Origin: Lewinellaceae bacterium
GTDB lineage: Bacteria; Bacteroidota; Bacteroidia; Chitinophagales; Saprospiraceae
Direction: 5' to 3'
DNA: 64,000 nucleotides
NCBI GenBank assembly: GCA_020636195.1
Contig: JACJYH010000001.1
Location: 186,001-250,000 of the forward strand
Shown here: in pieces, positions 9,484 to 19,708 of the stretch
Layout of the letters: each line of letters starts with the position of its first letter
How positions within the stretch are numbered: the stretch's first letter is position 1
Position numbers and translations under genes: made by a program
Notes under the pieces: model-generated
Told to the model about the DNA's origin: nothing
The model's database searches: none
The model's input: the letters and a program-made list of their open reading frames with translations, nothing else

Positions 9484-12192
9484 TTAACCTCCAGGTTTAT
9501 TCTCCTTATTAACCTCACTTGTATTGTGCAGGGTTTTTGCAGGGTTTTGACTTGGTTTTTCATTTTGAGGATGATGGTTGGGTTTTTCATTTTTAACTTT
9601 ATCCTTCTCCATAGGAATTTCTTCCATTTCTTCAGGGTTCGCAGCATCTGACTCACCACCTTCGGGCTCTATCACATCTGGATATCCATACACATCTGTG
9701 ACTATTTGTCTTAAATTCTTAAATCCCGACCTCGTCAGACTATCTCTCCAAATGGTATCTTGCATCAGCATATTGAGGGTGTCAGGAGAAATTCCTATTC
9801 TGAATGGACAAAGGACTTTTTCATTGACACTTTCATTGACCGGAAATTTATCTTGAGTCAACTTTGCAAAATTTTTATCGATGGCCAAACTGTACCAGAA
9901 ATTACCAACAATAGGCAATGCCATGGCAGCACCACTTCCCAAATTCATCGACCTAAATCTCACAGCAGGGCTCGAACCACCAACCCAAGCACCTGTCACC
10001 AAGTCCGGATTGAAAGCGATAAACCATCCATCGGCATGATTCTGAGTTGTACCTGTTTTGCCTGCAAAATCACCATGTGGAACAAATCGACTTCTGAGAT
10101 TATTTCCGGTACCATAGACAATGACGGATTGCATCATCCTTGTCATGGTTGCTGCGGTCGTGGTATCCATGGCTACCACATGCGGACCTAAATTCGGATC
10201 ATTTTTGACTTCTTCTTGATAATCGTAAATGACATTTCCATATCGGTCTTCAATTTTCAATACTGTGACGGGTTCTGGCCTCACACCTTTATTAGCTATG
10301 GTTCCAAACACCTTCATCATATCGTACAATGATATATCTGCGGCACCCAAACTGATACCATATTCCCTAGGCAAAGTGGACGTCACACCCATCTTTTCCG
10401 CTAGGTCAAGAGTTTTTTGTATGCCAACTTTATCTATGAGCTGGGCAACTATGACATTTACAGAATAAGTGAGACCACCTATGACAGAGTACCATCCACC
10501 ATAGCTCTCATCTGAATTTCTTGGTGACCAATCCTTGATTGTTACTTGGTCATTTCTAATAAATTTACATGGACTTATACTATCCATCAAAGCTGCCGAA
10601 TAAACTATGGGTTTAAAAGTGGACCCAACCTGTCGCTTGCTAAGAATATGGTCAAACTTGAAATATTTAAAATCTGTGCCTCCAACCCAAGATTTGACGT
10701 ATCCATTTTTATAATCCATGGCCATGAACCCACAATTGAGCATGGTAAAGTAATATCTCACACTATCCAATGGAGTTAACATAGTATCTTTTTCTACTGG
10801 TGATTTGCCCCATGAAATGATTTTCATAGGTGCCGGAACATTGAATATTGAGTCGATTTGAGCTTCTGAAAATTGGGCATCTTTCAGCGTCTGGTATCGG
10901 TCACTTTTTTTCACCTGTTCGTCTATCCATTTGTCATCGCCCCATGGTTTTGACTCTTTATATCCTTTCCAATGTTTGTAAAACTCTGACTGTAACCATG
11001 ACATATGCTTGAACACAGCGGCCTCCGCTAAAGTCTGCATTTTACTGTCTAATGTAGTCGTTATCTTTAATCCATCCGTATAAAGATTATATGGTGTGCC
11101 ATCGCTTTTCAACAAATTTTTAAGAATATTTGGTAGCACCTTAGTTCGTAGATACTCTCGAAAATAGGTGGCGATTCCATCATTATTTCCAACATCCTCA
11201 TGTACTTTTGCTGTGATAGGCTTTGCCGTCATTTGTTCGTATGTTTTTTCGTCTATAGCGCCTTGTGTAATCATTTGAGAAATCGTGGTCATCTCCTTTG
11301 AATCAAACCTAAAATCTTTGTTTTTCAACATTTGCGAGAGCACCAAATTTCTTCTTTTCTTACTGTTTTCAGGGTTTCTAGTTGGATCCAAGGCAGTAGT
11401 GGCCTTCAACATTCCGATCAATGTAGCAGCCTCATCAGGTTCCAATTTTTTAGGCCTTTTATTATAAAAATATCGAGACGCCTCTTGTATCCCAAATCGG
11501 TTACCTCCGAAAGGTACTGTATTGAGATACATGATAAGTAATTCTTCCTTATTATAGGCATTCTCCAATTTTATTGAAATGATATTTTCCCTTATTTTAT
11601 TGATAAACAAGCTCAATCCAGGAATGTAATAGTTCTTTCTTGGAAACAAGTTTTTTGCCAATTGTTGACTCAAAGTAGAGCCTCCACCCAGCTGACTTTG
11701 TGTTGCAAGACCTTTGAAAACGCGCATCCATGAGCGAAGATCGACGCCAGAATGTTCAAAAAATCTTTTATCTTCTATAGCAAGCAATGCAGTGATCAAA
11801 TATGGGCTTATACTATCTAAAGCGATTGTGGTACGGTTTTCCACATAATATTTTCCAATGAGTTTACCATCTTGTGTGTATATTTCAGTTGCATTGGCTG
11901 TTTCAAGTTGCTGAATTTCTTCAGAACTAGGGATATGGCCAAATACACCCATGTACACCAATAAAAATAGCAAGGCAATAACACCAAAAACTGTTCCTAA
12001 GATTTTTGCAATCCAAGAAAATATTTTTGATTCACGTGGGTTTTTTCTGGCATAATCATCCCAAGCATTGGATAGCGGGGCAATGAACGCTTTCCACTTA
12101 TTTGTCAAAGGCGAAAGCACGTCCTTTACCTTTTGATTCAACTTATCAAAAGAAGACTTTAGAGCATTTAAATTATTGCGTTGATCCGTCAT
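9484..12192 (-). CDS. Class A penicillin-binding protein (PBP1A-like)
   Basis: 902 residues: cytoplasmic start, a membrane segment at ~62-84, a GT51 glycosyltransferase domain with the catalytic Glu140 in EDKRFFEHSG, and a transpeptidase domain with S524-T-F-K527, S577-V-N579 and K712-T-G714. It polymerises and crosslinks peptidoglycan in the periplasm. The ~70-residue C-terminal tail is acidic, then rich in Asn, Pro and Lys, and is probably disordered. mtaB follows 18 bases later. The catalytic set is complete. The usual symbol would be pbp1A/mrcA, but orthology to one named gene was not established. Confidence 0.94.
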   Translation of the reverse strand: MTDQRNNLNALKSSFDKLNQKVKDVLSPLTNKWKAFIAPLSNAWDDYARKNPRESKIFSWIAKILGTVFGVIALLFLLVYMGVFGHIPSSEEIQQLETANATEIYTQDGKLIGKYYVENRTTIALDSISPYLITALLAIEDKRFFEHSGVDLRSWMRVFKGLATQSQLGGGSTLSQQLAKNLFPRKNYYIPGLSLFINKIRENIISIKLENAYNKEELLIMYLNTVPFGGNRFGIQEASRYFYNKRPKKLEPDEAATLIGMLKATTALDPTRNPENSKKRRNLVLSQMLKNKDFRFDSKEMTTISQMITQGAIDEKTYEQMTAKPITAKVHEDVGNNDGIATYFREYLRTKVLPNILKNLLKSDGTPYNLYTDGLKITTTLDSKMQTLAEAAVFKHMSWLQSEFYKHWKGYKESKPWGDDKWIDEQVKKSDRYQTLKDAQFSEAQIDSIFNVPAPMKIISWGKSPVEKDTMLTPLDSVRYYFTMLNCGFMAMDYKNGYVKSWVGGTDFKYFKFDHILSKRQVGSTFKPIVYSAALMDSISPCKFIRNDQVTIKDWSPRNSDESYGGWYSVIGGLTYSVNVIVAQLIDKVGIQKTLDLAEKMGVTSTLPREYGISLGAADISLYDMMKVFGTIANKGVRPEPVTVLKIEDRYGNVIYDYQEEVKNDPNLGPHVVAMDTTTAATMTRMMQSVIVYGTGNNLRSRFVPHGDFAGKTGTTQNHADGWFIAFNPDLVTGAWVGGSSPAVRFRSMNLGSGAAMALPIVGNFWYSLAIDKNFAKLTQDKFPVNESVNEKVLCPFRIGISPDTLNMLMQDTIWRDSLTRSGFKNLRQIVTDVYGYPDVIEPEGGESDAANPEEMEEIPMEKDKVKNEKPNHHPQNEKPSQNPAKTLHNTSEVNKENKPGG

Positions 12193-12248
12193 TGCATTGG
12201 AAAATTGGGGTGCAAAAGTACAGAATTATTAAACAAGAAGTATTGACA

Positions 12249-13709
12249 TTATTTTGAATCAATGTTTTTTAATACGTAGAGTAAAAGTGTCCAAAATTTT
12301 TCAACTGATGTAATATTGACTTTTTCATCAGGAGAATGTGCTCCCTTGATGGTTGGGCCAAATGATATCATGTCTAATCCGGGAACCTTGCTTCCTATGA
12401 TTCCACATTCCAAACCTGCATGGCATGCTACTACTTTTGGATCTGATTTGAAGAGCGTTTTATATGATTCCACAAGAGAATGTAAAATTTGGGAATCTCT
12501 GTTTGGCGCCCATCCGGGATAGTCACCGGAAAACTGCACACCGAAACCCGCCAATGCAAATACAGCATGTAAGCTCTCTGCGACCCACCATTTTGTACTT
12601 TCAACCGATGATCTTGTGAGACACAAAACACTGGCATTTCCTCCTTTGATCGTCACTTTAGCTACATTATTGGAAGCTTCTACTAATCCCTCCACATCAG
12701 GGCTCATCCGAAACACACCATTGTGCGCTGCATAAACAGCGTTTATTAGCTGAATTGCGTCCTTCCTATCGCATACCATCCCTCCTGCAAAATCAGAAGA
12801 TTCAACCTTCACTTCCATGCCGGGATCGTGGATTTGATATTCACTCTGTATCGTTTTAATTAGAGAAGAAAGCGTCTCAAGACAAGTATCTTTTGACATC
12901 CTAGGAACCCAAAGTGTGGCTCTGCTTTCCCTAGGAATAGCATTGCGTAAACTACCACCTTCAAACTCAACCAATTCGGTATTTTCTTCTTTCAAAACTT
13001 TATAAACCAATCGTATCAATACCTTATTAGAATTAGCTCGTCCTTTATCTATATCTATTCCTGAATGACCACCTTGAAGACCTTTTACAGAGATGGCAAT
13101 GGCAACGCCATCTTGTGCAGCAGCTTCATGGTACGTCCTCGTTGCCGTCACATCCAAACCACCTGCACATCCTATATCTATTTCATCATCCTCTTCAGTA
13201 TCTAAATTTAATAATATTTTGCCTTTCAACCAACCTTCTTTGATACTTTTGGCGCCTGTCATTCCTGTTTCTTCATCTATAGTAAACAGTGCCTCGATAG
13301 ATGGATGGCTGATTTCATCTGATGCTAAAATGGCCATGATGGAAGCAACTCCGATTCCATTGTCAGCTCCCAAGGTTGTACCATCAGCCCTTACCCAACC
13401 ATCATTGATATACATTTTGATTCCTTCGTTTTCAAAATCAAAATTGGTTTCATTATTTTTTTGATGCACCATGTCCAAGTGAGATTGAAGAATAATGGTA
13501 GGTTTTGATTCCATACCTGGTGTAGCCGACTTTTTTATCAATACATTTCCTACTTCATCCATTTCACTGACCAATCCCAATCGTTTGCCAAATGAAAGCA
13601 TAAACTCTGAAATTTTCTCTTCCTTTTTGGACGGTCTAGGGATTGCATTGATTTCACTAAAATACTTCCATAATGTGCGGGGCTCTAAATTTTGGATTTC
13701 TGAATTCAT
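12249..13709 (-). CDS. pepD: Beta-Ala-His / aminoacyl-histidine dipeptidase (M20C, PepD)
   Basis: 486 residues beginning NLEPRTLWKYFSEINAIPRPSKKEEK, the typical start of cytosolic non-specific dipeptidase. Metal-site motifs SHLDMVHQK, ADNGIGVA, DEETGMTGA and LDTEEDDEIDIGCAGG are present, as is the C-terminal HAGLECGIIG. It is a zinc exopeptidase that splits dipeptides in the cytoplasm. It is 56 bases upstream of the penicillin-binding protein gene on the same strand, so co-transcription is possible. Confidence 0.93.
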   Translation of the reverse strand: MNSEIQNLEPRTLWKYFSEINAIPRPSKKEEKISEFMLSFGKRLGLVSEMDEVGNVLIKKSATPGMESKPTIILQSHLDMVHQKNNETNFDFENEGIKMYINDGWVRADGTTLGADNGIGVASIMAILASDEISHPSIEALFTIDEETGMTGAKSIKEGWLKGKILLNLDTEEDDEIDIGCAGGLDVTATRTYHEAAAQDGVAIAISVKGLQGGHSGIDIDKGRANSNKVLIRLVYKVLKEENTELVEFEGGSLRNAIPRESRATLWVPRMSKDTCLETLSSLIKTIQSEYQIHDPGMEVKVESSDFAGGMVCDRKDAIQLINAVYAAHNGVFRMSPDVEGLVEASNNVAKVTIKGGNASVLCLTRSSVESTKWWVAESLHAVFALAGFGVQFSGDYPGWAPNRDSQILHSLVESYKTLFKSDPKVVACHAGLECGIIGSKVPGLDMISFGPTIKGAHSPDEKVNITSVEKFWTLLLYVLKNIDSK

Positions 13710-13770
13710 GTTTGATAAATAAAGATTAAGGAATAAAAATCATAAAATTAGTGAAAAATGTTTTTTGGTG

Positions 13771-13778
13771 TATCTTTG
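13771..13778 (+). promoter_or_regulatory. Bacteroidota -7 box (TATCTTTG)
   Basis: TATCTTTG matches the TAnnTTTG -7 consensus and lies 7 bases before the ATG of the glycosyltransferase relic at 13786. No good -33 TTG was found at the expected distance. Confidence 0.4.
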
Positions 13779-13785
13779 GGTGCTC

Positions 13786-13839
13786 ATGAGTCACGATATT
13801 GTAGTAATTATACCTGTTTACAATACAACTTTGGTTTGA
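13786..13839 (+). pseudogene. N-terminal relic of a family 2 glycosyltransferase
   Basis: An ATG opens 17 codons reading MSHDIVVIIPVYNTTLV and then TGA. The IVVIIPVYN segment is the first beta strand of nearly every GT-A family 2 glycosyltransferase. The rest of the enzyme is absent: the next 90 bases give no GT2 motif, and the following gene is on the other strand. A second tiny frame (13841-13912, 23 residues, hydrophobic) begins one base after the stop and is not identifiable. Most likely a deletion remnant that kept its promoter-like box and start codon. Confidence 0.5.
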
Positions 13840-13934
13840 GATGAAGTTACTTTTGACAAGTAATTGGTATTTGGGAATAATTGGCCTATTTATCGCATAC
13901 CTTGAAATTTAGAAAATCTATGCAAACTTGCCTT

Positions 13935-15386
13935 TTATTGCTTTTTCTGCCATAAAATGCTGTACGAGCCGGAAAACTCTTTTACTTTATCATAATTTTT
14001 TGAGAGCAATTCTGTCTCACTTGGATCAGAATAGTAAAACATGGCATTGCTATTTTGGTCTGTCTCTTTGTGATATGGAGTCAACTCGATCAACCCTCGA
14101 TATTTTTGATTGATATGATACGTTAATGAAGGATGATAAAACCAATGACAGTCTAAAGTGACAGGTGTTGATAAATTTTTTGAGTTTATCAGAAAATAGA
14201 TTTCATCCAATACTTCGTATGTATTTTGATTAAAATACCACTCATAGTTTACCTTCCCATTATATCCTCTAACAAAATGTTGGGTGCATACAACAATGAT
14301 GAAAATAGCAATTCCCTTTGACAACTTTATAGATTGCTCACTTAGTGTTAAAATCAATGCATATAAAAATAATGCAACCAAGGGTACAAAAAATAAAGAA
14401 GTTCTGGCATTTAAAAAAGGTACTTTCAATAAGTAAAACTGCATGTTGTTGTAAATAAGCACTAATAAGAGCAGAAATGAAGAAAACAGCAAATATTTGT
14501 TTTTTCTTAAATTATTCTTTGAAACGAAAGCCACCAATAAAACCAAAAAAGACAATAAAACAATTAAGACAATTGAATAAACAGTATGACTCCAATGAAA
14601 GTAAAATACTCCTACCCTCAAAGAAGTGAAAAGTGGAACGATAGTATCATTAAAAAAATTATTCGAACTCCAAAAGACAAATTGATTGGTATTGACCATT
14701 TTTGAAATTGGCAGGATACTTATTAAAGCCAGTAATAACGTTATTCCCAATCCCAAAACGAGTTCTTTTTTAAAGTTATGTTGTTTTTGATGGCTATTTC
14801 CTTTAAACGAATAATATATAAGTAAACCAAGTAACGGAATGTAAAAATTGAGCAATGTGAAGTTGGCCATGACACCTATAGCTCCAAAAAGCAAAGCTAA
14901 ACCATAATGCTTTGAATGAGAATTTGAGATGTATTCTAAAGCATAGTATAGACTGGCCATTTGGAAGGCAATGCTTAGTCCGTAGCCTCTAGTCACACAA
15001 AAGAAATCCAAAACGAACGGTTGGAAATTTACCATGAGCACAAACATCATACTCAGTATAGTATTTCTTGAAAGTTTTCTAGCTATCAATACTGAAAACA
15101 CAAAATAAGGTATAAATGATAAAATATTATGCAGCCGATTGCTAATTAAGTGATCACCAAAAATAATGATATTGCATTTTAGCAGTATGGTATTCAAGAT
15201 GTGATTATTGGGGATCGGATCTTTGTAAGTAATTATATCCCATAATGGCTGGTAACTTACCAGAATAGTGGAATATTCATCATGAGTCAAAGGTAAAAAA
15301 ATAGCTTCCCTGATGATTAGGAAAAATAAAACCAAACCAACACCAAAAAACCATTTAAATCCTTTATCCTGAAAATCTATCATCAT
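13935..15386 (-). CDS. GT-C-like integral membrane protein, unidentified
   Basis: 483 residues with about ten hydrophobic segments. After the first membrane segment comes THDEYST (His35-Asp36-Glu37), the acidic loop position that binds metal or lipid phosphate in GT-C enzymes of the PMT/ArnT type, followed by PNNHILNT. This suggests a polyprenyl-phosphate-sugar-dependent glycosyltransferase, with the acceptor unknown. It is divergent from the gene at 15465, with a degenerate copy of the MITE-like end sequence between them. The ATG pair at 15386/15383 leaves the exact start open. Confidence 0.6.
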   Translation of the reverse strand: MMIDFQDKGFKWFFGVGLVLFFLIIREAIFLPLTHDEYSTILVSYQPLWDIITYKDPIPNNHILNTILLKCNIIIFGDHLISNRLHNILSFIPYFVFSVLIARKLSRNTILSMMFVLMVNFQPFVLDFFCVTRGYGLSIAFQMASLYYALEYISNSHSKHYGLALLFGAIGVMANFTLLNFYIPLLGLLIYYSFKGNSHQKQHNFKKELVLGLGITLLLALISILPISKMVNTNQFVFWSSNNFFNDTIVPLFTSLRVGVFYFHWSHTVYSIVLIVLLSFLVLLVAFVSKNNLRKNKYLLFSSFLLLLVLIYNNMQFYLLKVPFLNARTSLFFVPLVALFLYALILTLSEQSIKLSKGIAIFIIVVCTQHFVRGYNGKVNYEWYFNQNTYEVLDEIYFLINSKNLSTPVTLDCHWFYHPSLTYHINQKYRGLIELTPYHKETDQNSNAMFYYSDPSETELLSKNYDKVKEFSGSYSILWQKKQ

Positions 15387-15397
15387 TTCTTTAAATA

Positions 15398-15427
15398 AGA
15401 GTATGTTTAAAATTTATAAAATTTACA
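15398..15427. repeat. Degenerate solo end of the MITE-like family
   Basis: AGAGTATGTTTAAAATTT, identical to the reverse complement of the right end of the element at 34458-34619, is followed by a decayed partner (AAATTTACATC). It lies 12 bases upstream of the gene at 15386. Confidence 0.6.
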
Positions 15428-15443
15428 TCAAAAGTAATATTAT

Positions 15444-15451
15444 TATCTTTG
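15444..15451 (+). promoter_or_regulatory. Bacteroidota -7 box (TATCTTTG) for the gene at 15465
   Basis: TATCTTTG lies 13 bases before the ATG at 15465. Matches TAnnTTTG exactly; the -33 element is not clear. Confidence 0.5.
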
Positions 15452-15464
15452 CCGAAATACCTTC

Positions 15465-17702
15465 ATGGAATATTTAAGTAATAAACGATTGGGTGGATTA
15501 TACACAGTTTTGATATGTATAATTTTTTCATTTTCATTTATTGGTAAAAGCCTTATTAGCCCAAATCATCATATGTACACATTTGGTGGTGATGGTTTGA
15601 CGATCTATTATGACATGATTTATCATATTTGTCATGGAACAGGTCAACATTTTTCCGGAATGAATTACCCCGACGGAGAATTAATTTTTATGACGGATGC
15701 ACAAGCGATTTTGTCTATTGCTCTAAGTTGGATCAACGATCATTTATTCACAGTGTGTGATCACACGGTTGGAATCGTTAATTTCTTGATCGCACTTTCG
15801 GTCATTATTTGTTCTCTAACATTGTACTTTCTTTTCACATTGCTAAATGTTAGAACTTGGATAGCAGTAGTTTTTAGTGCATTAATCACATTGCTTTCTC
15901 CGCAAATTTATAGAATTATCGGACATTTTGGCCTTGCATATCTTTTTCTCATACCATTGTGTTTTGTTTGGATAATACAAAAACAGAGAGACCAAAAATT
16001 CAGGTATTACGATGTGTTTTTAGGGGTTTTGATATTGTTATTGATTTTAAATAATCCATACTTAGGTTTTATAAGTGCCGCCACTATCATTTTCTCAGGT
16101 TTTTATTTATGGATGAGTTCACAATTCAAATCCTACAATATTTATTTGATTTTGATTGGATTTATTCCGCTTCTTTTTGCATTTTCCTATCTAAAACTGT
16201 TCGATAAGATTTCCGATAGAATCCAAATTCAATGGGGATATTTTTATTTACAATCAAGTCCACAAGGTATATTAGCCCCAAAAGGATCCCTGATGGATGC
16301 TATTCTCAAGTGGTTTGGTAAGCCAAGTTATGAATTAGATTTTGAAAGTATTGCCAATATAGGATTGGTGTCTGCGGTGACTTTGATATTGATTATAGTT
16401 GGCTTGTTTATAAAGAAGAAGTCGGTTTTCCATTTTTCTGTTCCACAGGAATTCAGACCAATTGTTTTTGCATCCATGGTATTATTTATTTATTCATCCG
16501 GCGTTTTATTTTTACCATTTGGACAAGATTATAGTGAAGACAAACTTGGATTTTTATTGATGTTTAAAGCTGTGGGAAGGTTGGTATGGCCGTTGTATTA
16601 TGCTATTAGTATCTTGACTGTCTTGTATTTGAATGGCATTTTCAACAAGTCAAATCAAGTAGTCGGATATTGTATCGTAATTGCAGCGGCGCTAGTTTGG
16701 AAATGGGAAGTAAATACTTACACTATTCATGGTTTTAGAGATACAAAGCATGACAATTTTTTCAGCGCTGTAAAAGCAGACAATGTCAAACAAGTACTGA
16801 GCGACAATCATATTAACCCGGATGACTTTCAAGCAATACTGGGTTTGCCCAAATTGGAGACATGGAACGATATTTTTATCAGTGAAGTCAATTGGAGTAC
16901 ACAGTACAACAGTATGAATATTTCAAGAACTACAGGATTACCAATGATCAATGCTATGCTATCCAGAATTTCAACAGGTCAAGCTGCGGAGAGAATAGAA
17001 CTTTTAGGGAATCCTTTGATTTACAAATCTTTTATTGAAAAATTGCCAAATAAAAAAGACATTTTGATCTTACTAGCTGGTGATCCTCCTCCATTATCAC
17101 CTGGCGAAAAGTTTTTAATCGAAGTTTCTGATACACTCTACTACAAGGAACATGATTATAGTTTGCATAGATTAAAAGTAGATAGTATCAACAACAATAC
17201 ATATTTAAGATCTGCACAGGCGCTTTTGTGTAATGCAGAAAATGGATTGGATGGCTGTATCTATTTAGGATTTAATGACTTGAAAACTGATTACTCCTAT
17301 TTTGGTAATGGCTCTATGAAATATGGAAAAGGCAGGCATACGATCCTTGAAACAAAGATTGAAAATCCATTAACTGATAAATATGTCTTTTCTATATGGA
17401 CAAGGTTTGACCATATGAAGCATGGTATTGGTTGGATAAATTGTGTTGTACGAGACAGTAGCGGGAATGTCATATACAACGAAACTCCTGATACGCGTAG
17501 ATCCAATGATATTCACGGATCTTGGATCAGAACAGAATTATCGATTCCTGTAATAAAAAATAGTACAATCAAAGTTGACTTCGATACAAATCGAGACTTG
17601 TATGTTGATGAATTATTGATACGACCGATAAATAAAGACGTTTTGTATTGTGATGGTGAAGATATTATTATGCTAAATGGATTTAAAATTATGAAAAGAT
17701 AA
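15465..17702 (+). CDS. Large multi-pass membrane protein with a C-terminal soluble domain, GT-C-like
   Basis: 745 residues. Residues 1-420 contain about eleven hydrophobic segments. The first periplasmic loop carries FGGDGLTIYYD (Asp43, Asp50), resembling the acidic loop of GT-C enzymes. Residues ~420-745 are soluble and end in a beta-sandwich-like stretch (SIWTRFDHMKHGIGWINCVVRDSSGN, VDFDTNRDLYVDELLI) that could bind carbohydrate. I do not recognise the exact family. A role in transferring sugars to surface glycans or secreted proteins is inference from topology and the neighbouring membrane proteins. Confidence 0.55.
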   Translation: MEYLSNKRLGGLYTVLICIIFSFSFIGKSLISPNHHMYTFGGDGLTIYYDMIYHICHGTGQHFSGMNYPDGELIFMTDAQAILSIALSWINDHLFTVCDHTVGIVNFLIALSVIICSLTLYFLFTLLNVRTWIAVVFSALITLLSPQIYRIIGHFGLAYLFLIPLCFVWIIQKQRDQKFRYYDVFLGVLILLLILNNPYLGFISAATIIFSGFYLWMSSQFKSYNIYLILIGFIPLLFAFSYLKLFDKISDRIQIQWGYFYLQSSPQGILAPKGSLMDAILKWFGKPSYELDFESIANIGLVSAVTLILIIVGLFIKKKSVFHFSVPQEFRPIVFASMVLFIYSSGVLFLPFGQDYSEDKLGFLLMFKAVGRLVWPLYYAISILTVLYLNGIFNKSNQVVGYCIVIAAALVWKWEVNTYTIHGFRDTKHDNFFSAVKADNVKQVLSDNHINPDDFQAILGLPKLETWNDIFISEVNWSTQYNSMNISRTTGLPMINAMLSRISTGQAAERIELLGNPLIYKSFIEKLPNKKDILILLAGDPPPLSPGEKFLIEVSDTLYYKEHDYSLHRLKVDSINNNTYLRSAQALLCNAENGLDGCIYLGFNDLKTDYSYFGNGSMKYGKGRHTILETKIENPLTDKYVFSIWTRFDHMKHGIGWINCVVRDSSGNVIYNETPDTRRSNDIHGSWIRTELSIPVIKNSTIKVDFDTNRDLYVDELLIRPINKDVLYCDGEDIIMLNGFKIMKR

Positions 17703-18035
17703 AAATCCAATGAGTTCTTGTTTATTGAATTCCAATATCTCGCTCTATTGTATTAATCCAAAAAACTTACCCAAGTGATTCCAATTTCCCTAGGTTTTAG
17801 AAGTTTGAAAATATAATTAAAAATATGTTCCGAACCTTTCCTAAACAAGACATTTTACTTAATATTGTGCCTGTATGGCTACGGCCGAAAGTAAATGGGT
17901 TTTGTTAGATTATTATGTAGGGGTTCTTTTCTAAGGTAAGAATTTAAGATTTAGCATTTACTTTTTTATATATGTATTTTACAATTACATTTTTATCCAA
18001 TCCCATTTTTTAATTCCATTGTAAAATTTTAGATT
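17703..18035. other. 333-base intergenic stretch, nothing identified
   Basis: A/T-rich sequence between two plus-strand membrane-protein genes. No hairpin with a T-run, no open frame with coding character and no convincing TAnnTTTG box was found. Confidence 0.5.
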
Positions 18036-19670
18036 TTGAAAACGCCAAAACCAAAAAATGCTTTACCAATCACACAAAATAATAATAGGTTATATCTGAT
18101 TTTGTTTTTATTGGGTGTAATTGTGATTTCACTCATTCGTTTTAGATTATTGGGCATACCTTTAGAAAGGGATGAAGGTGAATTTGCCTATATGGGAAAG
18201 TTGCTTTTAGATGGATATTTGCCGTTTGAGAAAGCCTACAACATGAAACTTCCAGGTACGAATTTGATGTACGCCATCATCATGTCAATTTTTGGGCATT
18301 CTTATAAAGGTATCCATTTGGGATTGTTGTTTGTGAATGCCTTCACAATGTTGTGGTTATATTTAGGTATCAAAAGATTATTCAATAGTCCCATAGCATT
18401 GATGACCAGTTGGACATTTGGCATAATGGCAGTAAGTGAGAAATTTTTGGGTTTTGCAGCACACGCAACGCATTTTATCGCTTTTTGGGTGGCTTTAGGA
18501 ATTCTGTTCTATTCGTTTTCAAACGAGAAAAAGAAATTATACTTTGCATTATTGAGTGGATTCAGTTTTGGCATGGCTTTTATGATGAAGCAACACGCCC
18601 TCTTCTGGGTTTTCTTTGGGGCTGCATTGTTTGTAATCAACCTTTTGTCATCTCTCAAAACAACTCAAAATCGTTACGATTGGAAGGCTTTATTGTTCTG
18701 TCTTTTTGGAAGTATCCTACCTTATGGCATTTTGTTGATCATCATGTATTCTGGAGGATTGTTTGATCAATTTTGGTTTTGGACTGTGGAATACGCTAGA
18801 AGTTATACGACTACCGTGACAACCATTGAAGATGCAAAAGCTTTGTTTAATATTTCTTTTAAAGGCATGTTTTCTTCATTTCCTTTGATATGGATACTTT
18901 TCATCATCGGTGTATTATCAATATGGAAGCTTCCTCTGGAAAGAAGTCAAAAGTGGTTTTTGTACCTTGCTTCCATAGCGGGAATATTGACAGTTATTCC
19001 GGGATTTTACTTTAGACAGCATTATTTTATTTCATTGATACCTGCGGTGGCATTGGTTTCAAGCGCTACACTATATTATTTACTTTCATACTTATCATCA
19101 AAAAATTCAGGTTATATTGCAGTAGTTATATCAGCATTGATTGGTTTTTATGCTATAATTGCTTCACAAAATTACTATTTCAAGAAATCGCCCAAGGAAT
19201 TGACAAGGAGATTTTACGGTGGAAACCCATTTGAAGAATCTGTGGAAATAGGAAAATATATCAAAAAAACCACCAAAGCAACTGACGAGATAGCTGTATT
19301 GGGGTCAGAGCCTGAAATTTATTTCTATAGTGACAGACTATCTTCCACAGGGCATATTTATATGTATGGATTGATGGAACCCCAAAAGAATAATATTGAC
19401 ATGCAAAACCAAATGATTCAAGAAATAAGCGTGCATAAACCTGAGATCATTGTGTATGTCAATATGAAATTCTCATGGTTAACACGCCCTGATTCGCCAA
19501 AAAACTTGATGGATTGGGCAAGAGATTATATCACCAAAGAATACCAATTGGTAGGCATCGTAGATTTTGGTCCCAATGGACCAAACTATCTATGGGATAA
19601 TGACGTGAAAGGTAAACAGCCGCAAACAGAACAACATGTGGTGGTGTTTAGAAGGATTCCTACTTCTTAG
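18036..19670 (+). CDS. ArnT/PMT-like GT-C glycosyltransferase (GT39-type)
   Basis: 544 residues, about eleven membrane segments. After the first comes IPLERDEGEFAYMG (Asp46-Glu47), the GT-C first-loop signature of ArnT/PMT-type enzymes that use polyprenyl-phosphate sugars; KLPGTNLMYAI follows, as in that family. The C-terminal ~130 residues are soluble. The start is a TTG at 18036, because no in-frame ATG occurs before the essential DEGEF loop. It ends 38 bases from the convergent tsaE gene. Donor and acceptor are unknown. Confidence 0.75.
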   Translation: MKTPKPKNALPITQNNNRLYLILFLLGVIVISLIRFRLLGIPLERDEGEFAYMGKLLLDGYLPFEKAYNMKLPGTNLMYAIIMSIFGHSYKGIHLGLLFVNAFTMLWLYLGIKRLFNSPIALMTSWTFGIMAVSEKFLGFAAHATHFIAFWVALGILFYSFSNEKKKLYFALLSGFSFGMAFMMKQHALFWVFFGAALFVINLLSSLKTTQNRYDWKALLFCLFGSILPYGILLIIMYSGGLFDQFWFWTVEYARSYTTTVTTIEDAKALFNISFKGMFSSFPLIWILFIIGVLSIWKLPLERSQKWFLYLASIAGILTVIPGFYFRQHYFISLIPAVALVSSATLYYLLSYLSSKNSGYIAVVISALIGFYAIIASQNYYFKKSPKELTRRFYGGNPFEESVEIGKYIKKTTKATDEIAVLGSEPEIYFYSDRLSSTGHIYMYGLMEPQKNNIDMQNQMIQEISVHKPEIIVYVNMKFSWLTRPDSPKNLMDWARDYITKEYQLVGIVDFGPNGPNYLWDNDVKGKQPQTEQHVVVFRRIPTS

Positions 19671-19708
19671 ATCGGCTTTTCACCGTACATTTGTGGCCTT
19701 CTTGACTT

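Noticed and set aside
13841..13912. 23-residue hydrophobic frame as a small membrane protein gene
   Set aside because: Too short and without homology or conserved context; more likely part of the decayed region.
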